A stretch of 64,000 bases of DNA from Phaonia tiefii. Lineage: Eukaryota; Arthropoda; Insecta; Diptera; Muscidae. This document shows, piece after piece, positions 31,731 to 42,888 of the stretch (positions are counted from its first letter, which is position 1; the number at the start of each line of letters is the position of its first letter). The stretch spans positions 58,652,255 to 58,716,254 of the forward strand of contig OZ008371.1 of assembly GCA_963931995.1 (NCBI GenBank), given 5' to 3'. The notes beneath the pieces were generated by a model that did not search any database, had not been told where the DNA came from, and saw only the letters and a program-made list of their open reading frames with translations. A program made the position numbers and the translations under genes.

Positions 31731-31739
31731 AAGCATTAC

Positions 31740-31993
31740 AATTGTACAATAATATCCTCATGGTAATAGCAGTGCGTGTTGTTGTTGTTGTAGGCAGCAA
31801 CAACAGGCATTTTGTTTTTGTTCTATTCGCTTCAGCTGTCAAACTCTATACAAATACATACCAACAACACAAGAATGCAAAAGAGTACAAAAACAAAATA
31901 CATGTGAGTGTGACAGCCGAAGCGAAGAACCTCATGAAAAAAATGAAAACAGCTGTTCTTACGACTTTACCATGAACATATTATTGTACCATG
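31740..31993. mobile_element. hAT-type MITE, family A, abutting a family B MITE
   Basis: The body matches other family A copies (GTAGGCAGCAACAACAGGCA, then CAGCTGTTCTTACGACTTTACC). The right end reads ATTATTGTACCATG; the left end AATTGTACAATAATATCC is its mirror with the first bases altered. It is flanked by AGCATTAC at 31732-31739 and 31994-32001. The right-hand copy of that 8-mer is also the left duplication of the next element. Confidence 0.78.
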
Positions 31994-32001
31994 AGCATTA
32001 C

Positions 32002-32371
32002 CATAGATTAATACTTATAGTAGATCTACTAGTTCTCCCACCAACTTTATGACATTTGGCCTGGTGTGATATTTACGTTTGATGTTGAAAAGAATTGCTT
32101 TACTAATACCAGATAGAGGCAATGGTTCAAAACAACGAACAAAATAACAACAACGGCATTTCGTTTTGTGTGTTAAAATTATTGTGTTAACTACAACACA
32201 AATGTATGCTAACAATAACAGTCTATAAAAAAGTTTAAAACACATTTAAATTTCACAGTTTTTCACCAAAACGATATGAACATCTCTCTATCACACCGAC
32301 CGCATCACGAAGAGTGTGAAAGGAAACGTCAGATGAGACAAATGGCGGCTCTACTATAAATTTACTCTATG
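32002..32371. mobile_element. hAT-type MITE, family B, left arm of a large inverted pair
   Basis: It begins CATAGATTAATACTTATAGT and ends AATTTACTCTATG, with AGCATTAC on both sides (31994-32001 and 32372-32379). It is shorter than its partner because about 50 bp are missing between the AACGATATGAA and CATCTCTCTATC blocks. The minus-strand family B frame (32015-32245) is open. Confidence 0.9.
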
Positions 32372-32404
32372 AGCATTACTGTCGTTATATGTAAGTATAT
32401 GAAG

Positions 32405-32829
32405 CATAGAGTAAATTTATAGTAGAGCCGCCATTTGTCTCATCTGACGTTTCTTTCACACTCTTCGTGATGCGGTCGGTGTGATAGTGAGATGTTTGAC
32501 GAAAAGTGGCATACACCAGGTGGAATTACAATAACTTCTTGCTTAAATTTTTCATGTCGTTTTGGTGAAAAACTGTCAAATTTAAATGTGTTTTAAACTT
32601 TTTTATTGACTGTTATTGTTAGAATACATTTGTGTTGTATTTAACACAATAATTTTAACACACAAAACGAAATGCCGTTGTTGTTATTTTGTTCGTTATT
32701 TTGAACCATTGCCTCTATCTGGTATTAGTAAAGCAATTCTTTTCAACGTCAAACGTAAATATCACACCAGGCCAAATGTCATAAATTTGGTGGGAGAACT
32801 AGTAGATCTACTATAAGTATTAATCTATG
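32405..32829. mobile_element. hAT-type MITE, family B, right arm of a large inverted pair
   Basis: It begins CATAGAGTAAATTTATAGTA and ends TTAATCTATG, with the exact duplication ATATGAAG (32397-32404 and 32830-32837). It is in opposite orientation to the copy 33 bp to its left, and the family B frame is open on + at 32616-32816. Separate duplications show two separate insertions. Confidence 0.92.
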
Positions 32830-32837
32830 ATATGAAG

Positions 32838-33718
32838 ACTCTATCTCACGAAGGCTCTAGTAAACGAAGTAAGAGACAGTGGCACAAATTCAGTGTACAA
32901 ATTTAAGTCAAAATAAGTACATAGTAAAAATATTTTTCTTTAATAAAGACACTACTACTATGGTTTAGTAATAGGAGATTTTTTTGTCGTCTTATTTAGT
33001 GCACGAATTCCTTAGAGTCGCTGTTTTCCGAAGTATAGCGATACTTTGTTCATGGGCACGGCAATAAGTTGAAAAATACCATATAACATTGAATAATCAA
33101 ATTTTTTAAGACATTTAGACATAAAAATAAGTTTTTGCAACAAAAAATCATTCTTTTTCTTATTGTGCATAAAAATTCTTTAATTAGTAATATAAAATTT
33201 GTCTATTTTTTATAAAAATCAAACACTTTATTTCTTTCCGCTATCTCAAGAGCAACCGAATAAGAATCTCAAAAATCGAGTTCATTTCTGTTCGAAAATC
33301 GAGGTACGTGGTTTAATCTTTCCGAAAATCGAAACTAGAATTTGGATATTGCTTATTCGAATTCGAGATCCATGGTACCAAAAATTCGGTTCCGTTAAAT
33401 TTTTCTTTCGAAGCGAGTTACATAGTTAGGGCACAGGTCTTAATATTAGTTCTGATTGCTCTCCAAACACTGGGAATCGTTATCGGTGCGGGTTTTTAAA
33501 TGTCTGACAAGCTAGTTTCTATAAGACCCAAAAACATTATTACTCTTCGTCAAAACTAAATAATTCATTAGTGTTTCCAAATACCACAGCCAATGTTGAA
33601 TGAATTACTTTATTCTAATCAACTCTATTATGACCGATGTTTCCCTTCATGTGCGTTCTACTCATTTTTCGCTTCACAACATAAATAGAACACCAAAAAT
33701 TTTCATGATCCATAACAA
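32838..33718. other. Intergenic, no gene recognised
   Basis: Sequence downstream of the mRpS7 stop on its strand, beyond the poly(A) signal. Frames here carry no recognised motif. Confidence 0.5.
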
Positions 33719-33724
33719 TTTATT
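33719..33724 (-). terminator. mRpS7: Poly(A) signal of mRpS7
   Basis: TTTATT on + reads AATAAA on the minus strand, about 15 bases after the stop codon at 33739-33741. The 3' UTR would therefore be very short. Confidence 0.6.
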
Positions 33725-33738
33725 GTGACATATTTGGC

Positions 33739-34444
33739 TTAACTCCAACGATAGTGAGCATATGCTCTGTTATTTTCACACAGTCTGTGTAAATCATTCT
33801 TCCTCTTGATCACTCGTCCCTGTCCATGAGCGGCATCCAAGATCTCCCATGCAAACTTTTCAGGTAAATGCACTGTTTTCTCCTTTTCTCTAGCAGCTTC
33901 AAGAAGCCACTTCGCTGCCAGGAAATATGAACGTTTCTCTGTTACAGGAACCGGCACCTGGTACCTTACACCACCTCGTTTGATAGGGGTGACTTGCAAA
34001 ACAGGTCGACAATTTTCGATAGCTTGCACTAATAAGGCATATGGATCGGCTAGGGCATCCTCCGATTTTCCCAAGTGAATACGTTCGATTTGTGTCCTCT
34101 TAATGCACTCCATAGTTTTGTCGAGCAACTCGCGAGCCAATTTTTTATTGCCTCCATAGGTCATGTAGTTTATGACTTTCTGCACAAGTTTATTATAGAA
34201 AATCGAATGGGATTCGTCATTTTTCGTCGGCTTTGTAGGAATAAGCAATAGTTTGTTGTAATCCTGTTGAGTTTTGCACTTACTCAGTGCCTCCTTGGTG
34301 AAGATTGGGTCGACGTAATGCTTGGGATACACAGACATCTGTCTCACCGCAAAACGGGGCAGCCTGAAACCATTTTCACGTTTAGTTGAGACATATGGAG
34401 GTCTAAATCAGTCGTACTTACACAATTTTTATTAAATTATTCAT
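33739..34444 (-). CDS. mRpS7: Mitochondrial ribosomal protein S7 (uS7m)
   Basis: Exon 1 is 34444-34422 (MNNLIKI plus two bases) and exon 2 is 34363-33739. The 58-nt intron has donor GTAAGTACG and acceptor GGTTTCAG; the joined frame reads MNNLIKIVLPRFAVRQMSVY and onward, about 214 residues, the size expected for fly mRpS7. Family features seen are a short basic mitochondrial targeting N-terminus; the uS7 fold segments YNKLVQKVINYMTYGGNKKL, LVQAIENCRPVLQVTPIKRG and GVRYQVPVPVTEKRSYFLAA; and the C-terminal IKRKNDLHRLCENNRAYAHY. uS7m binds the 3' domain of small-subunit rRNA at the head of the mitoribosome and contacts the E-site tRNA. The reading frame is intact, so it is probably functional. 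Confidence 0.96.
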
Positions 34445-34671
34445 TTTTATTAATTGTTTTCGATTGTAAATTGTTACTCAACGTCTATAATCATCGTACG
34501 AGCAAATGTGACCAGAGAGAGTGGAGTCGACCGAATGTTACAAGCGGCGGCGGCTAACCAATTTGCTAGCCGGCGGCGCCGGGCCGATTAATAACTGCTC
34601 GATGTTTATCTGTTGCCGGCTTTCTTGGTAGAGTTCGCCTCTCGATAAAATTTTACGGTAGCTCGCTTAGT

Positions 34672-34679
34672 TATCGATA
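34672..34679. promoter_or_regulatory. DRE-like motif upstream of mRpS7
   Basis: TATCGATA matches the DREF-binding element common in fly housekeeping promoters, about 230 bases upstream of the mRpS7 start codon. About one such 8-mer is expected by chance in a window this size (another lies at 59570), so support comes only from its position. Confidence 0.35.
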
Positions 34680-34866
34680 GATCGGGGGTTTTAATTTAGA
34701 AAACTGTTATTATAAATTTGGAGACCTGAAAAATCTCTGACGAAGCCGGTGTTAGAGCTACTCCAGGAGTGAAAATCTCTAAGTGGGTCGTGTTGAAAGC
34801 TGTAATAAACAAAAGAGTACCCAAGTCTCGAAGCCAATGTTGATAATCCTGGCTGAAGGCTGGTCA

Positions 34867-35100
34867 CATGATACAAATACAAGGTAGTAGTAGCGTCACC
34901 CCAGGTGATTTCCTTTGTTTACATTTCATCGTACCCAGTAAATGTCAAAGTTGTTTGTGTGAGATCGTTCCCTTTTGAATTCATCTATCTATGTTCACAA
35001 TTGTACATATATGTGTAACATTGTGATCAGCTGCTTTTGACAATAACTCGGTACGGAAATTATAACAATGCTTATGTTACTACCTTGTATTTGTATCATG
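34867..35100. mobile_element. hAT-type MITE with long perfect inverted repeats
   Basis: The first 20 bases, CATGATACAAATACAAGGTA, are mirrored exactly at 35081-35100, and the match continues a few bases further. The 8-bp flanks GCTGGTCA and GGTGGTCT agree at 6 of 8. It is 234 bp, non-coding and upstream of mRpS7. Confidence 0.72.
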
Positions 35101-35265
35101 GGTGGTCTGGCCATTAATAGCGAAAACTCCGAAATCCCGATATTCTTGAACGTGAAAGCAGTTGGCACCGGCGGCTCCCCTGTCTGACTGGGGTGTGAGC
35201 AACATTTGCCAAAATTATGGGAATCACACAGGGTTACACAGAGTGTTTAATATGAATGCGCCGTG

Positions 35266-36035
35266 AAATGGTAGAAGCACTAGCCCAGCTGATTTGAACT
35301 TTTTTCTGGACTGAGTGTGAGTAAGTTTTTCTCTTATGTCAAAGTTTGTTTACATTTGTTTGTCTGCAACCCCCGTTCGCCAGCAACTGCTGTTTTTGAA
35401 ATATTTCTCTGCAAAAATTACATAGAAAAGTTTTAATTTTCACACTTAAACACTTTCAATACATCAAATAACACTCAATCATTTTCTAAATTGCACTTTT
35501 TGAAAATTTGTTTACATTTTCATAATTTTTCTATCAGCTGACTTGACACAACACAGACACTGAGCAAAAACAAAATGCCTGTTGTTTTTGGCTTGTTGTA
35601 TTTGTTGTCGTACTGCATCTACCATTATATTTCTACCATGGTACAAAGAAATGGTAGAAGCACTAGCCCAGCTGATATGAAGTTTTTTCTGGACTGAGCG
35701 TGAGTAAGTTTTTCTCTTATGTCAAAGTTTGTTTACATTTGTTTGTCTGCAACCCCCGTTCGCCAGCAACTGCTGTTTTTAAAATATTTATCTGCAAAAA
35801 TTACATAGAAACGTTTTAATTTTCACACTTAAACACTTTTAATATATCAAATAACACTCAATCATTTTCTAAATGGCACTTTTTGCAAATTTGTTTACAT
35901 TTTCATAATTTTTCTATCAGCTGACTTGACACAACACAGACACTAAGCAAAAACAAAATGCCTGTTGTTTTTGGCTTGTTGTATTTGTTGTCGTACTGCA
36001 TCTACCATTATATTTCTACCATGATTTCTACCATG
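35266..36035. mobile_element. hAT-type MITE family C, head-to-tail dimer within one pair of duplications
   Basis: Two direct copies of about 375-385 bp are fused: unit 1 at 35266-35640 and unit 2 at about 35637-36023, followed by an extra ATTTCTACCATG (36024-36035). The internal junction is ...TTTCTACCATGGTACAAAGA..., so CATG is shared. Only the outermost flanks carry the exact duplication GCGCCGTG (35258-35265 and 36036-36043). Unit 1 lacks the first 12 or so bases of the left end. Other family C members are at 37237-37900 and 42889-43208. Confidence 0.85.
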
Positions 36036-36139
36036 GCGCCGTGTTAGGTATTTCAGTTCATTGCAATGTTGCCAGATTAGTTCTTTTGTCACTAGATCTA
36101 CTGCGTTTTGATGTATGAAACTGCGGAAAAAATTATCTA

Positions 36140-36290
36140 TTGGCTGCAGTTACACCTACCAAGATTATCCCTTTTTCGGGATTATGAATGTCAAACTCCA
36201 TAAGAAAAAAACGTTAATAATCGCGAAAACGCGATAATATTGGTAGGTGTAAATACCACTTTATACGATGTAACTGCAGTTTTAAATTCA
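36140..36290. repeat. Short inverted-repeat element
   Basis: GCAGTTACACCTACCAA near 36152 is mirrored by TTGGTAGGTGTAAAT near 36240, with GATTATC facing GATAATA inside and TAACTGCAG after. It is a foldback of about 130 bp. No duplication was resolved. Confidence 0.45.
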
Positions 36291-36436
36291 TGTAATATTG
36301 CGAGAAATTCACGGTACATCAGATTGATATGCATGTTTATATGGTGTTTTGAACAAGAAAATAGTGTCCATCAAGCAGAGCAAATGAAAACATGATTTTG
36401 ATATTTTGCTCTGATTGACGATGGTGGTGTATCGTG

Positions 36437-36842
36437 TTAATCCCGGTATTCCGCTTTTATGAAAGTTTCGTTGCCATAAGAAGTACATGTATAAAAAATA
36501 ACGAAATTTTCATGAACCGACAATTTTTTCATTTGCTTGGTATTCAGCTCTTTGCGAAAATTTCGTAGGCAAAATCAATTACAGGGCTGTTACGCCAAAG
36601 ATAGTTCGTACGAAAACAATTGTTTGATGATTGTTTGGGACGTGAATTTTGACAATTCGGTTATTTTAGTAAACAAAAGTAATACCACATGCTTTAAAAA
36701 TATAATGGAGTGCAAAGATGAATTATTAAAAAACTGGTAAAACAAAGATAGGTGGTAACACTCCGCAAAAACAAAAATTTCCGTTCAGAGAAAAATTAAA
36801 AAATTTCTTACCAAAATTTCGCAAGAACTGAATACGGGGCTG
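36437..36842. mobile_element. MITE family F, copy 3, without the hAT insertion
   Basis: The ends are CCCGGTATTCCGCTTTTATG and, reversed, CCCCGTATTCAGTTCTTGCG. It lies in the opposite orientation to copy 1. The site that carries J1 and J2 in copies 1 and 2 is empty here (TTGTTTACTAAAATAACC read on the reverse strand), giving a natural empty-site control. A degraded partial copy follows to about 37015. Confidence 0.72.
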
Positions 36843-37236
36843 TATCAAACAATTATTTACGTACGAAATACCTTTGGTGTACCAATCCTGTAATTGATTT
36901 TGATTACGAAATTTTCGAAAAGAACTGAGTACCAGTCAAATGAAAAGTGAACGAAATTTTCAGTTCACGAAATGTTCGGTATTTTTTTATACACCTATAC
37001 CGGGCTCCAAACACGAGATTACGATTTCAGTGTGGTCCGGGCTTTAACAAACAAAGGTAACGCCATAAGCCGAGTATTAAGATCGTTCTCGTGAAAAATA
37101 TTGAGCAACATCAATTTGTTTCGTTGCGGAATGGGGCAGCAACATATCAGTGATGGCGACTATACTTTTCTGTTTTTAAATTTCAAAAATTGGGCGACAG
37201 TAGACAACATTGATCATATCTTTCTTCAGTCTGAGT

Positions 37237-37900
37237 CATGATAGTTATATAATGGTAGATGCAGTACGACAACAAATACAACCAGCCAAAAACAAAAAAC
37301 AATAGGCATTTTGATTTTGTCAAGTCAGCTGATAGAAAAATGATGAAAATGTAAACAAATTTGCAAAAAGTGCCATTTAGAAAATGACTGAGTGTTATTT
37401 GATATATTGAAAGTGTTTAAGTGTGAACATTAACCCCAGTGAGATAACGTACGTCTTTGAGACGTATGAAAAATAAGCATTTATTTATTTCTTTGATTTT
37501 TAAGGGGAATACTGTTCGTTGGTTTTGCAGTTTAAAATTTGATGGCTTTTCTTTAGAAAGCATTTTTTTACAGAGCAAGACCTAATTTTATTAATTTGAA
37601 ACGAATTTTATTTTAAAACATTTTGGAACCTTTACTACTTAGACCTCAAACTAGCAGACGTCTTTAAGACGTATGGTTTACTTTTGTGTATGAAAAAATA
37701 AGGTTATCTTTCTAGGGTTAAAACATTTCTATGTAATTTTTGCAGAGAAATATTTCAAAAACAGCAGTTGCTGGCGAACGGGGGTTACTGACAAACAAAT
37801 GTAAACAAACTTTGACATAAGAGAAAAACTTACTCACACTCAGTCCAGAAAAAAGTTCAAATCAGCTGGGCTAGTGCTTCTACCATTTCTTTGTATCATG
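37237..37900. mobile_element. hAT-type MITE family C carrying a piggyBac-like insertion
   Basis: It is in the opposite orientation to the dimer at 35266. The ends are CATGATAGTTATATAATGG and TTTCTTTGTATCATG, with the exact duplication GTCTGAGT (37229-37236 and 37901-37908). Without the insertion at 37430-37721 it would be about 375 bp, like other family C units. Confidence 0.88.
37430..37721. mobile_element. Miniature piggyBac-like element
   Basis: It is flanked by TTAA on both sides (37430-37433 and 37718-37721). The right end, read inward, is CCCTAGAAAGATA, the same 13-base terminus known from piggyBac. The left end, CCCCAGTGAGATA, is a decayed match. Subterminal GACGTACGTC-like and GACGTCT motifs face each other (CGTACGTCTTTGAGACGTATG near 37450; CAGACGTCTTTAAGACGTAT near 37655). 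It is about 284 bp between the TTAAs, non-coding, and inserted in a hAT MITE. Confidence 0.82.
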
Positions 37901-39108
37901 GTCTGAGTGGGTGGTCACTGCATTTTTCTTAGCAACATTAAATTGTTGCTCAATACATGTTGCTGATATTTCTCGGAACAACTTAGTACTACACGTTCAG
38001 AAATATTTCGTCGATATTTCGCAGGCATTTTTTTTGTATGGAGTTTTGTAAACTCTCACGTGGAATGTTGATCTTAGTACTCTTACGGAGCTACATGCAT
38101 TAAAAATAAAATGGAGTCAGACGAGAAATTATTTATAAAATATTTGCAAGGTAAATCAGAGATAGGTAACTATCTGCAACGAAAATATCCGTATAGAGAT
38201 AAAACGCGACCTTAGAACAACAAGGTTCTAACTGATATCTATCTATGCATAAAACGGGCATGCCCTTACGGTTACTGCTACCGACATCTAATTAATTAAT
38301 TATTATCTTAAACTACACATTTTCCTGTAGTAATTTGGTTTTCAAAGCGCATTCACTCTGGTTCTTATTAACAATAACTTGGTGCACTTAGAACCTGGTT
38401 GCTCGAAGGTCGCGAAATGTCAAAATTTCTTGCGAAAATTTCGCAAAAACTGAATACTGGGATTATTCAAACATCTATTTTTCAATACAATAAACAGCTT
38501 TGAACCATGTTCAGGAATACTGAGATTTCGCCGTTTCATTTCCATAAAAGCTAATTTTTGTACGGCATACAGCATATGTTCGGTGGTCTGAAATCTCGAA
38601 AACGCCGAAATCTCGATATGCATGAACAATCTTATCTTTAAAAGACAGAATAAATATGAAATACAAAAAAAAATATTATGTAATCGAATATTACAAACAA
38701 ATATGGGGAAAAGATCTTTTCATCCAAATACAATCAAAAGATGTATTATTCACTTCTTCTTATATTTAAATATAAAAATTAATATCTCAGGCATTTTATA
38801 ATTTTCGATTGATTGTTTTTACATTTTTGTTTAATTTATTTATGTTTACACCGAGTCTCCACTAGCTATAATTCATGGTAGTGTTCAAATCAATGGCTAG
38901 AGGAGACCTCTAATGTTCATGTCATGCCTTAAAACACCAACTTTTTGCCATGACAGAAATACTGCCATTAATGTGAAGTTTCATTCGATTTTGACGTTTA
39001 AGTATTTTAAAATGGTGCAAATTAATTAAATGAAAGCGGAATTATTAATTTCATTAATATACATATGTATATTGCGAATATGAGTTTTTATGGAACTAAA
39101 AATAATTA

Positions 39109-39313
39109 GTTTCCCATTACATACCATGAAGGGATAGGGGAGAGCTTTTCACAATCAGTGAGCTGTGCGCTTTCACTGATTGGAACCTACAGTTTTACTA
39201 CAGTTTCGAACGGTATTGTGAGAAGCTTTTATTGGGTGGCCAGAGCAGGGATCGAACCCATTTTCTCATGTGCAGTAGTAGCGCATACTAATCATTGAAC
39301 CACCGACGGTCAC
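39109..39313 (-). mobile_element. tRNA-derived SINE
   Basis: On the minus strand it starts GTGACCGTCGGTGGTTCAAT and has a Pol III B box read as GGGTTCGATCCC (39248-39259 on +). The 3' end shows the family block ending in the reverse of TTTCCCATTACATACCATGA. It belongs to the family best seen at 57759-58041. The duplication is not clear. Confidence 0.8.
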
Positions 39314-39319
39314 AATGAA

Positions 39320-41590
39320 ACTACAAAAGTGAAAACTGTAAAAGAACAGATTTAAAAAGAAAAGCGTCAGAGAAAATCGAACACAAATTTAAGTGTACGG
39401 CAGAAGTTGTTGTTTACAGTTCAAAGACATTTTTGAAATGATATGTTTACACATAATTTGCACTTCTCGCGTTTTGACGTTAACAAATTCTCTAACGTGA
39501 ACATGAAAATTGCAATGAAATTGCAAGAGACACCGTGTTACTTTCGTGTCGTTAATATATGTAAGTACTGGAACTAGAGTGTTCTAAAAATCGACGTTTT
39601 TTAATATTCGAAAAATCCCACTTTTGGTAATACGGGTTCAAAGAAAGGAGAAACCCGGTTAAGTTTCGGTTTTGTTTACGGTTTCTTTTCGGGGTTTTCG
39701 TTTTACATCGGGAAAAATCTATAAATTTTTGTTTAATATTTAAGACAAAATTAAAACAATCTAATTTATTTAGACTGTTTCCTTTTGTCAGTGAAAAGGA
39801 TCATTATTATACAGAAAATATAACAACAATAACCCGATTTTGTGTACCATTTTATTTAAAAAACAAATCAGTTAATATTTTTCTTATAAAGATACGAAGA
39901 ATTGAATTGAATTAAATTATATTAGATTATCACTTCGTAATTTTTTAAATTGTTACTTTATTTATTCTCTTCGCTTCTCTCATTCGTATTTGTATCCTCT
40001 ATATGTATGCAGTTTTTAATGATCTATTTACAAATGATTGACAGCTTAAATTGGACAAACTTCACATATTTCATAAATCGAACTTCTTGGACCACATTTC
40101 CTTTTCACCGCTTTCGAACATATGTATGTATATATATATTTCCAAAATTTCATAATTCCAGATTCAAGTTTTTGTTTGTTTGATTTCATGCCAGCCTGGA
40201 TTCTTCTTTGCAAATTTTAGTTTAATAACAATAATTCTGTTTATTCTCCGCGTTCAACAAAAGTCAACAAAATAATAGGTTTTACAATTCAAGCTGCTGG
40301 ACCTATTCAATTTTCTATTTTCGAAACTAGATTTTCAAAGCTTTTTGATGTAGCAAAACGCGGAAAAAATCCGCCATCACTAACCCACCGTTTACACATG
40401 CAAGTAAATTGTTGCAAGTTGAGAATACGTACTATCATCGAAAATTATTGAAAACACTAGCAAATTTTAGTAGTGTCTACACCATCAAGTGCAATTTTAT
40501 TTCACAAATGTCGTCGAAGGCAAAAGTCATCGCCAAATTAGCTGTTCATCACGATTTAGAGAAATTCCAGTATTGCCATGTATTCTACATCTGGAAAAAG
40601 TCGGTGTTAGTATGTTTTTTCTTCGAAAACTTTCTAAAACGTATGAAATTCATATTTTTAATTACTATCAACATTTTTTTCGTTGTGCTTCCATATTTTT
40701 TTTTAACAAATGTACGCAAAATTAGTAATCATTACAGTTATTATTTCACCAAATACCAATAAATTGGTACAATCTTATTACTAGGTAACACTGCTTATCG
40801 TTTTGACATTTACCAGCCACTCAATTTCGTTCTTATCCTCACCTTTAAATGTTATTCTGCGGTTGTGTTTTTACAAACTTGGGACCCACTAACTATTGTC
40901 TTTTGAAGAAACACAATGGACAGAAAATAATATCATTATAATACATTTTTATTAAAATATATGTATTTCCATTTCAGCAAAAAAAAAACAATTTTGCAGC
41001 TTTCTAATACATAAAGGATTACTCCATGATGCGAAGGACAATTCGAAAAATAGTGGGTCGCTTTTTGAAACGAAAGTGAGTGACTGACTTCGTTAGCTTA
41101 AATTTTGTGGGAGAGGGTGTAAGTGAGGTCCGATTATGTACTGAATTGTATATGTGTTCGTTTGCTTGTTAGTGGGTCCCAAATCAGCTGTTTGTCATAT
41201 AGAAAGAAAGAAGAGCTTTACGCTTTACAAAATGTTGTTGACGTTTTGCATAAGTTGTCAGCCCTAATCGCAACTGTTTTGTGCAGCGTACCAACGATTG
41301 GCAGGGAGCTTGAGCGCCATCAAATTTTTCAGCAAAACCAGCAGAATGTACTTACGGATTATAGGCCGGCGGAATCATCCTTTCGTATTTAATTAAAGAT
41401 AAGGATGGCCACAACTTCGATAAGAATTGAGCCCGCTATCGATCTATGATTTCGAGATTCCCCCCCCCAAATGACTCTGGCCGGTGTATGGTTTCAACAA
41501 GACGGAGCACAGTAGAATATCGTATACCTCTACTTTGCTGATAAAAAATCTATTATTTTTGAAAATATGGACGTGAGTTAAAAATAAATA
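39320..41590. other. Intergenic, no gene recognised
   Basis: AT-rich sequence with several open frames (40409-40762 and 40489-40725 overlap in two frames), neither showing a motif or a coding-like composition. An 8-C run lies at about 41461. Confidence 0.45.
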
Positions 41591-41595
41591 AATGG

Positions 41596-41712
41596 TCTCC
41601 CGTTACATCCCATGAAGGGATTAGGGAGAGCTTCTCACAAACCAGTATAAAACTAGAACGCGCACAGCTCTCCCTTATCCCATCATGGGATGTAACGGAA
41701 TACCATTTTTTT
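41596..41712. repeat. Two SINE 3' ends head to head
   Basis: TCCCGTTACATCCCATGAAG at the left and the block CATCATGGGATGTAACGGAA at the right are the SINE 3' signature in opposite orientations, making a palindrome. No tRNA-like head is present. It is probably two truncated insertions or a rearranged copy. Confidence 0.6.
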
Positions 41713-41859
41713 TTATAAAAAAGTGTAGCTATACAGCGGTCTAAATTTTTGGGGTTTGACTATACTTACCAAGTGTGATAATTTTGACCTAGTGTTATTG
41801 GTCTATTTTATACGCCAATCGTGTGATTTCACAATTTATTGGCTCATACGGCAACCAAA

Positions 41860-42560
41860 ACCGATGTACAAGTAGACAGTCAAAATTTCTCTTCACCCAA
41901 ATGCCAACAAACACAACGAGTGAAACTCTAGTCATTCTCTGTTCTGTCTCTTACTCTCTTCATAGAATATTTCAATACACGAGCAGCTTTTTGATAGTGT
42001 TATTGTATATATATTCAAGATATGACGCGTGAGAGAAATGCCTTTGAGTGAATTTCTAGCACTTTTCGGTTCTCTTTTACCAGGGTTGCCAAATTGCGCA
42101 CATCTTCTGGTCGTCTAATTCTAGATCGTCTTTGCGGCAATCCACAACAATATTTCGCTTATTTGCCCCCAATCAAATGCAACCCTGGTACGGCAATCAT
42201 GTGAAAGTTTGATAGGCAACCGTCCACGAATATTACAAAAACGATGTACAAGTAGACAGTCAAAATTTCTCTTCACTTAAATGCCCACAAGCAAAACGAG
42301 TGAAACCCTAGCTATTCTATGTTCTCTCTCTTACTCTCTTCATTGAATATTTGAAAACACGAGCAGGTTTTTGAAAGTGATATTGTATACAACTATACAA
42401 ATTCCAACAATGTTGAAATAAAATTACATAAACTATGCAAAAAGTATGAAATATTCAAGATATGACGCGTGAGAGAAATGCCTTTGAGTGAATTTCTAGC
42501 ACTTTTCGGTTGTCTTTTACCAGGGTTGCCAAATTTCGCACATCTTCTGGTCGTCTAATT
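41860..42560. repeat. Direct duplication, family K, two copies about 380-440 bp apart
   Basis: The run starting GATGTACAAGTAGACAGTCA at about 41862 recurs at about 42242. The run GACGCGTGAGAGAAATGCCT, ending in CATCTTCTGGTCGTCTAATT, occurs at about 42023-42120 and again at 42463-42560. Both copies contain TTACTCTCTTCATxGAATAT. The block resembles 25890-25990. The first copy has lost about 60 bp near 42010. Confidence 0.65.
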
Positions 42561-42888
42561 ATTGTAAAAAATACACCCAACATAAAAGCGCAAAGTGATG
42601 TAGTATAAACTAAAATTTTTTGAGTTTGGCGTTCACGTTGGCTTTTGTGTGAAAATAAGTATGATGGTATTGGTGTAGCGGCAGCGAACAAACTATGCAT
42701 CATCTGCTGATCGACGTCGCCAAAGAGTATTATATAGTATAGAATAGAAACATTGATGCCTTTTCATTGTCGAAATGGTGCATTTATATTGAAATATTCC
42801 ATAGGGAGAATAAGACTCGTTTATGCTCTCTTACTCAGACTCTCTACTTGAGAGCGGAAAAAGAGTGCAATAAGTTTTCTATACTATT

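Noticed and set aside
40409..40762. A 117-codon frame as a host gene
   Set aside because: It is overlapped by a 78-codon frame in another phase, and it is Phe- and Ile-rich with no motif, splice context or known relative.
41860..42560. A CRISPR-like direct-repeat array
   Set aside because: There are only two long, diverged direct copies, not short regular repeats with unique spacers, and the DNA is eukaryotic.
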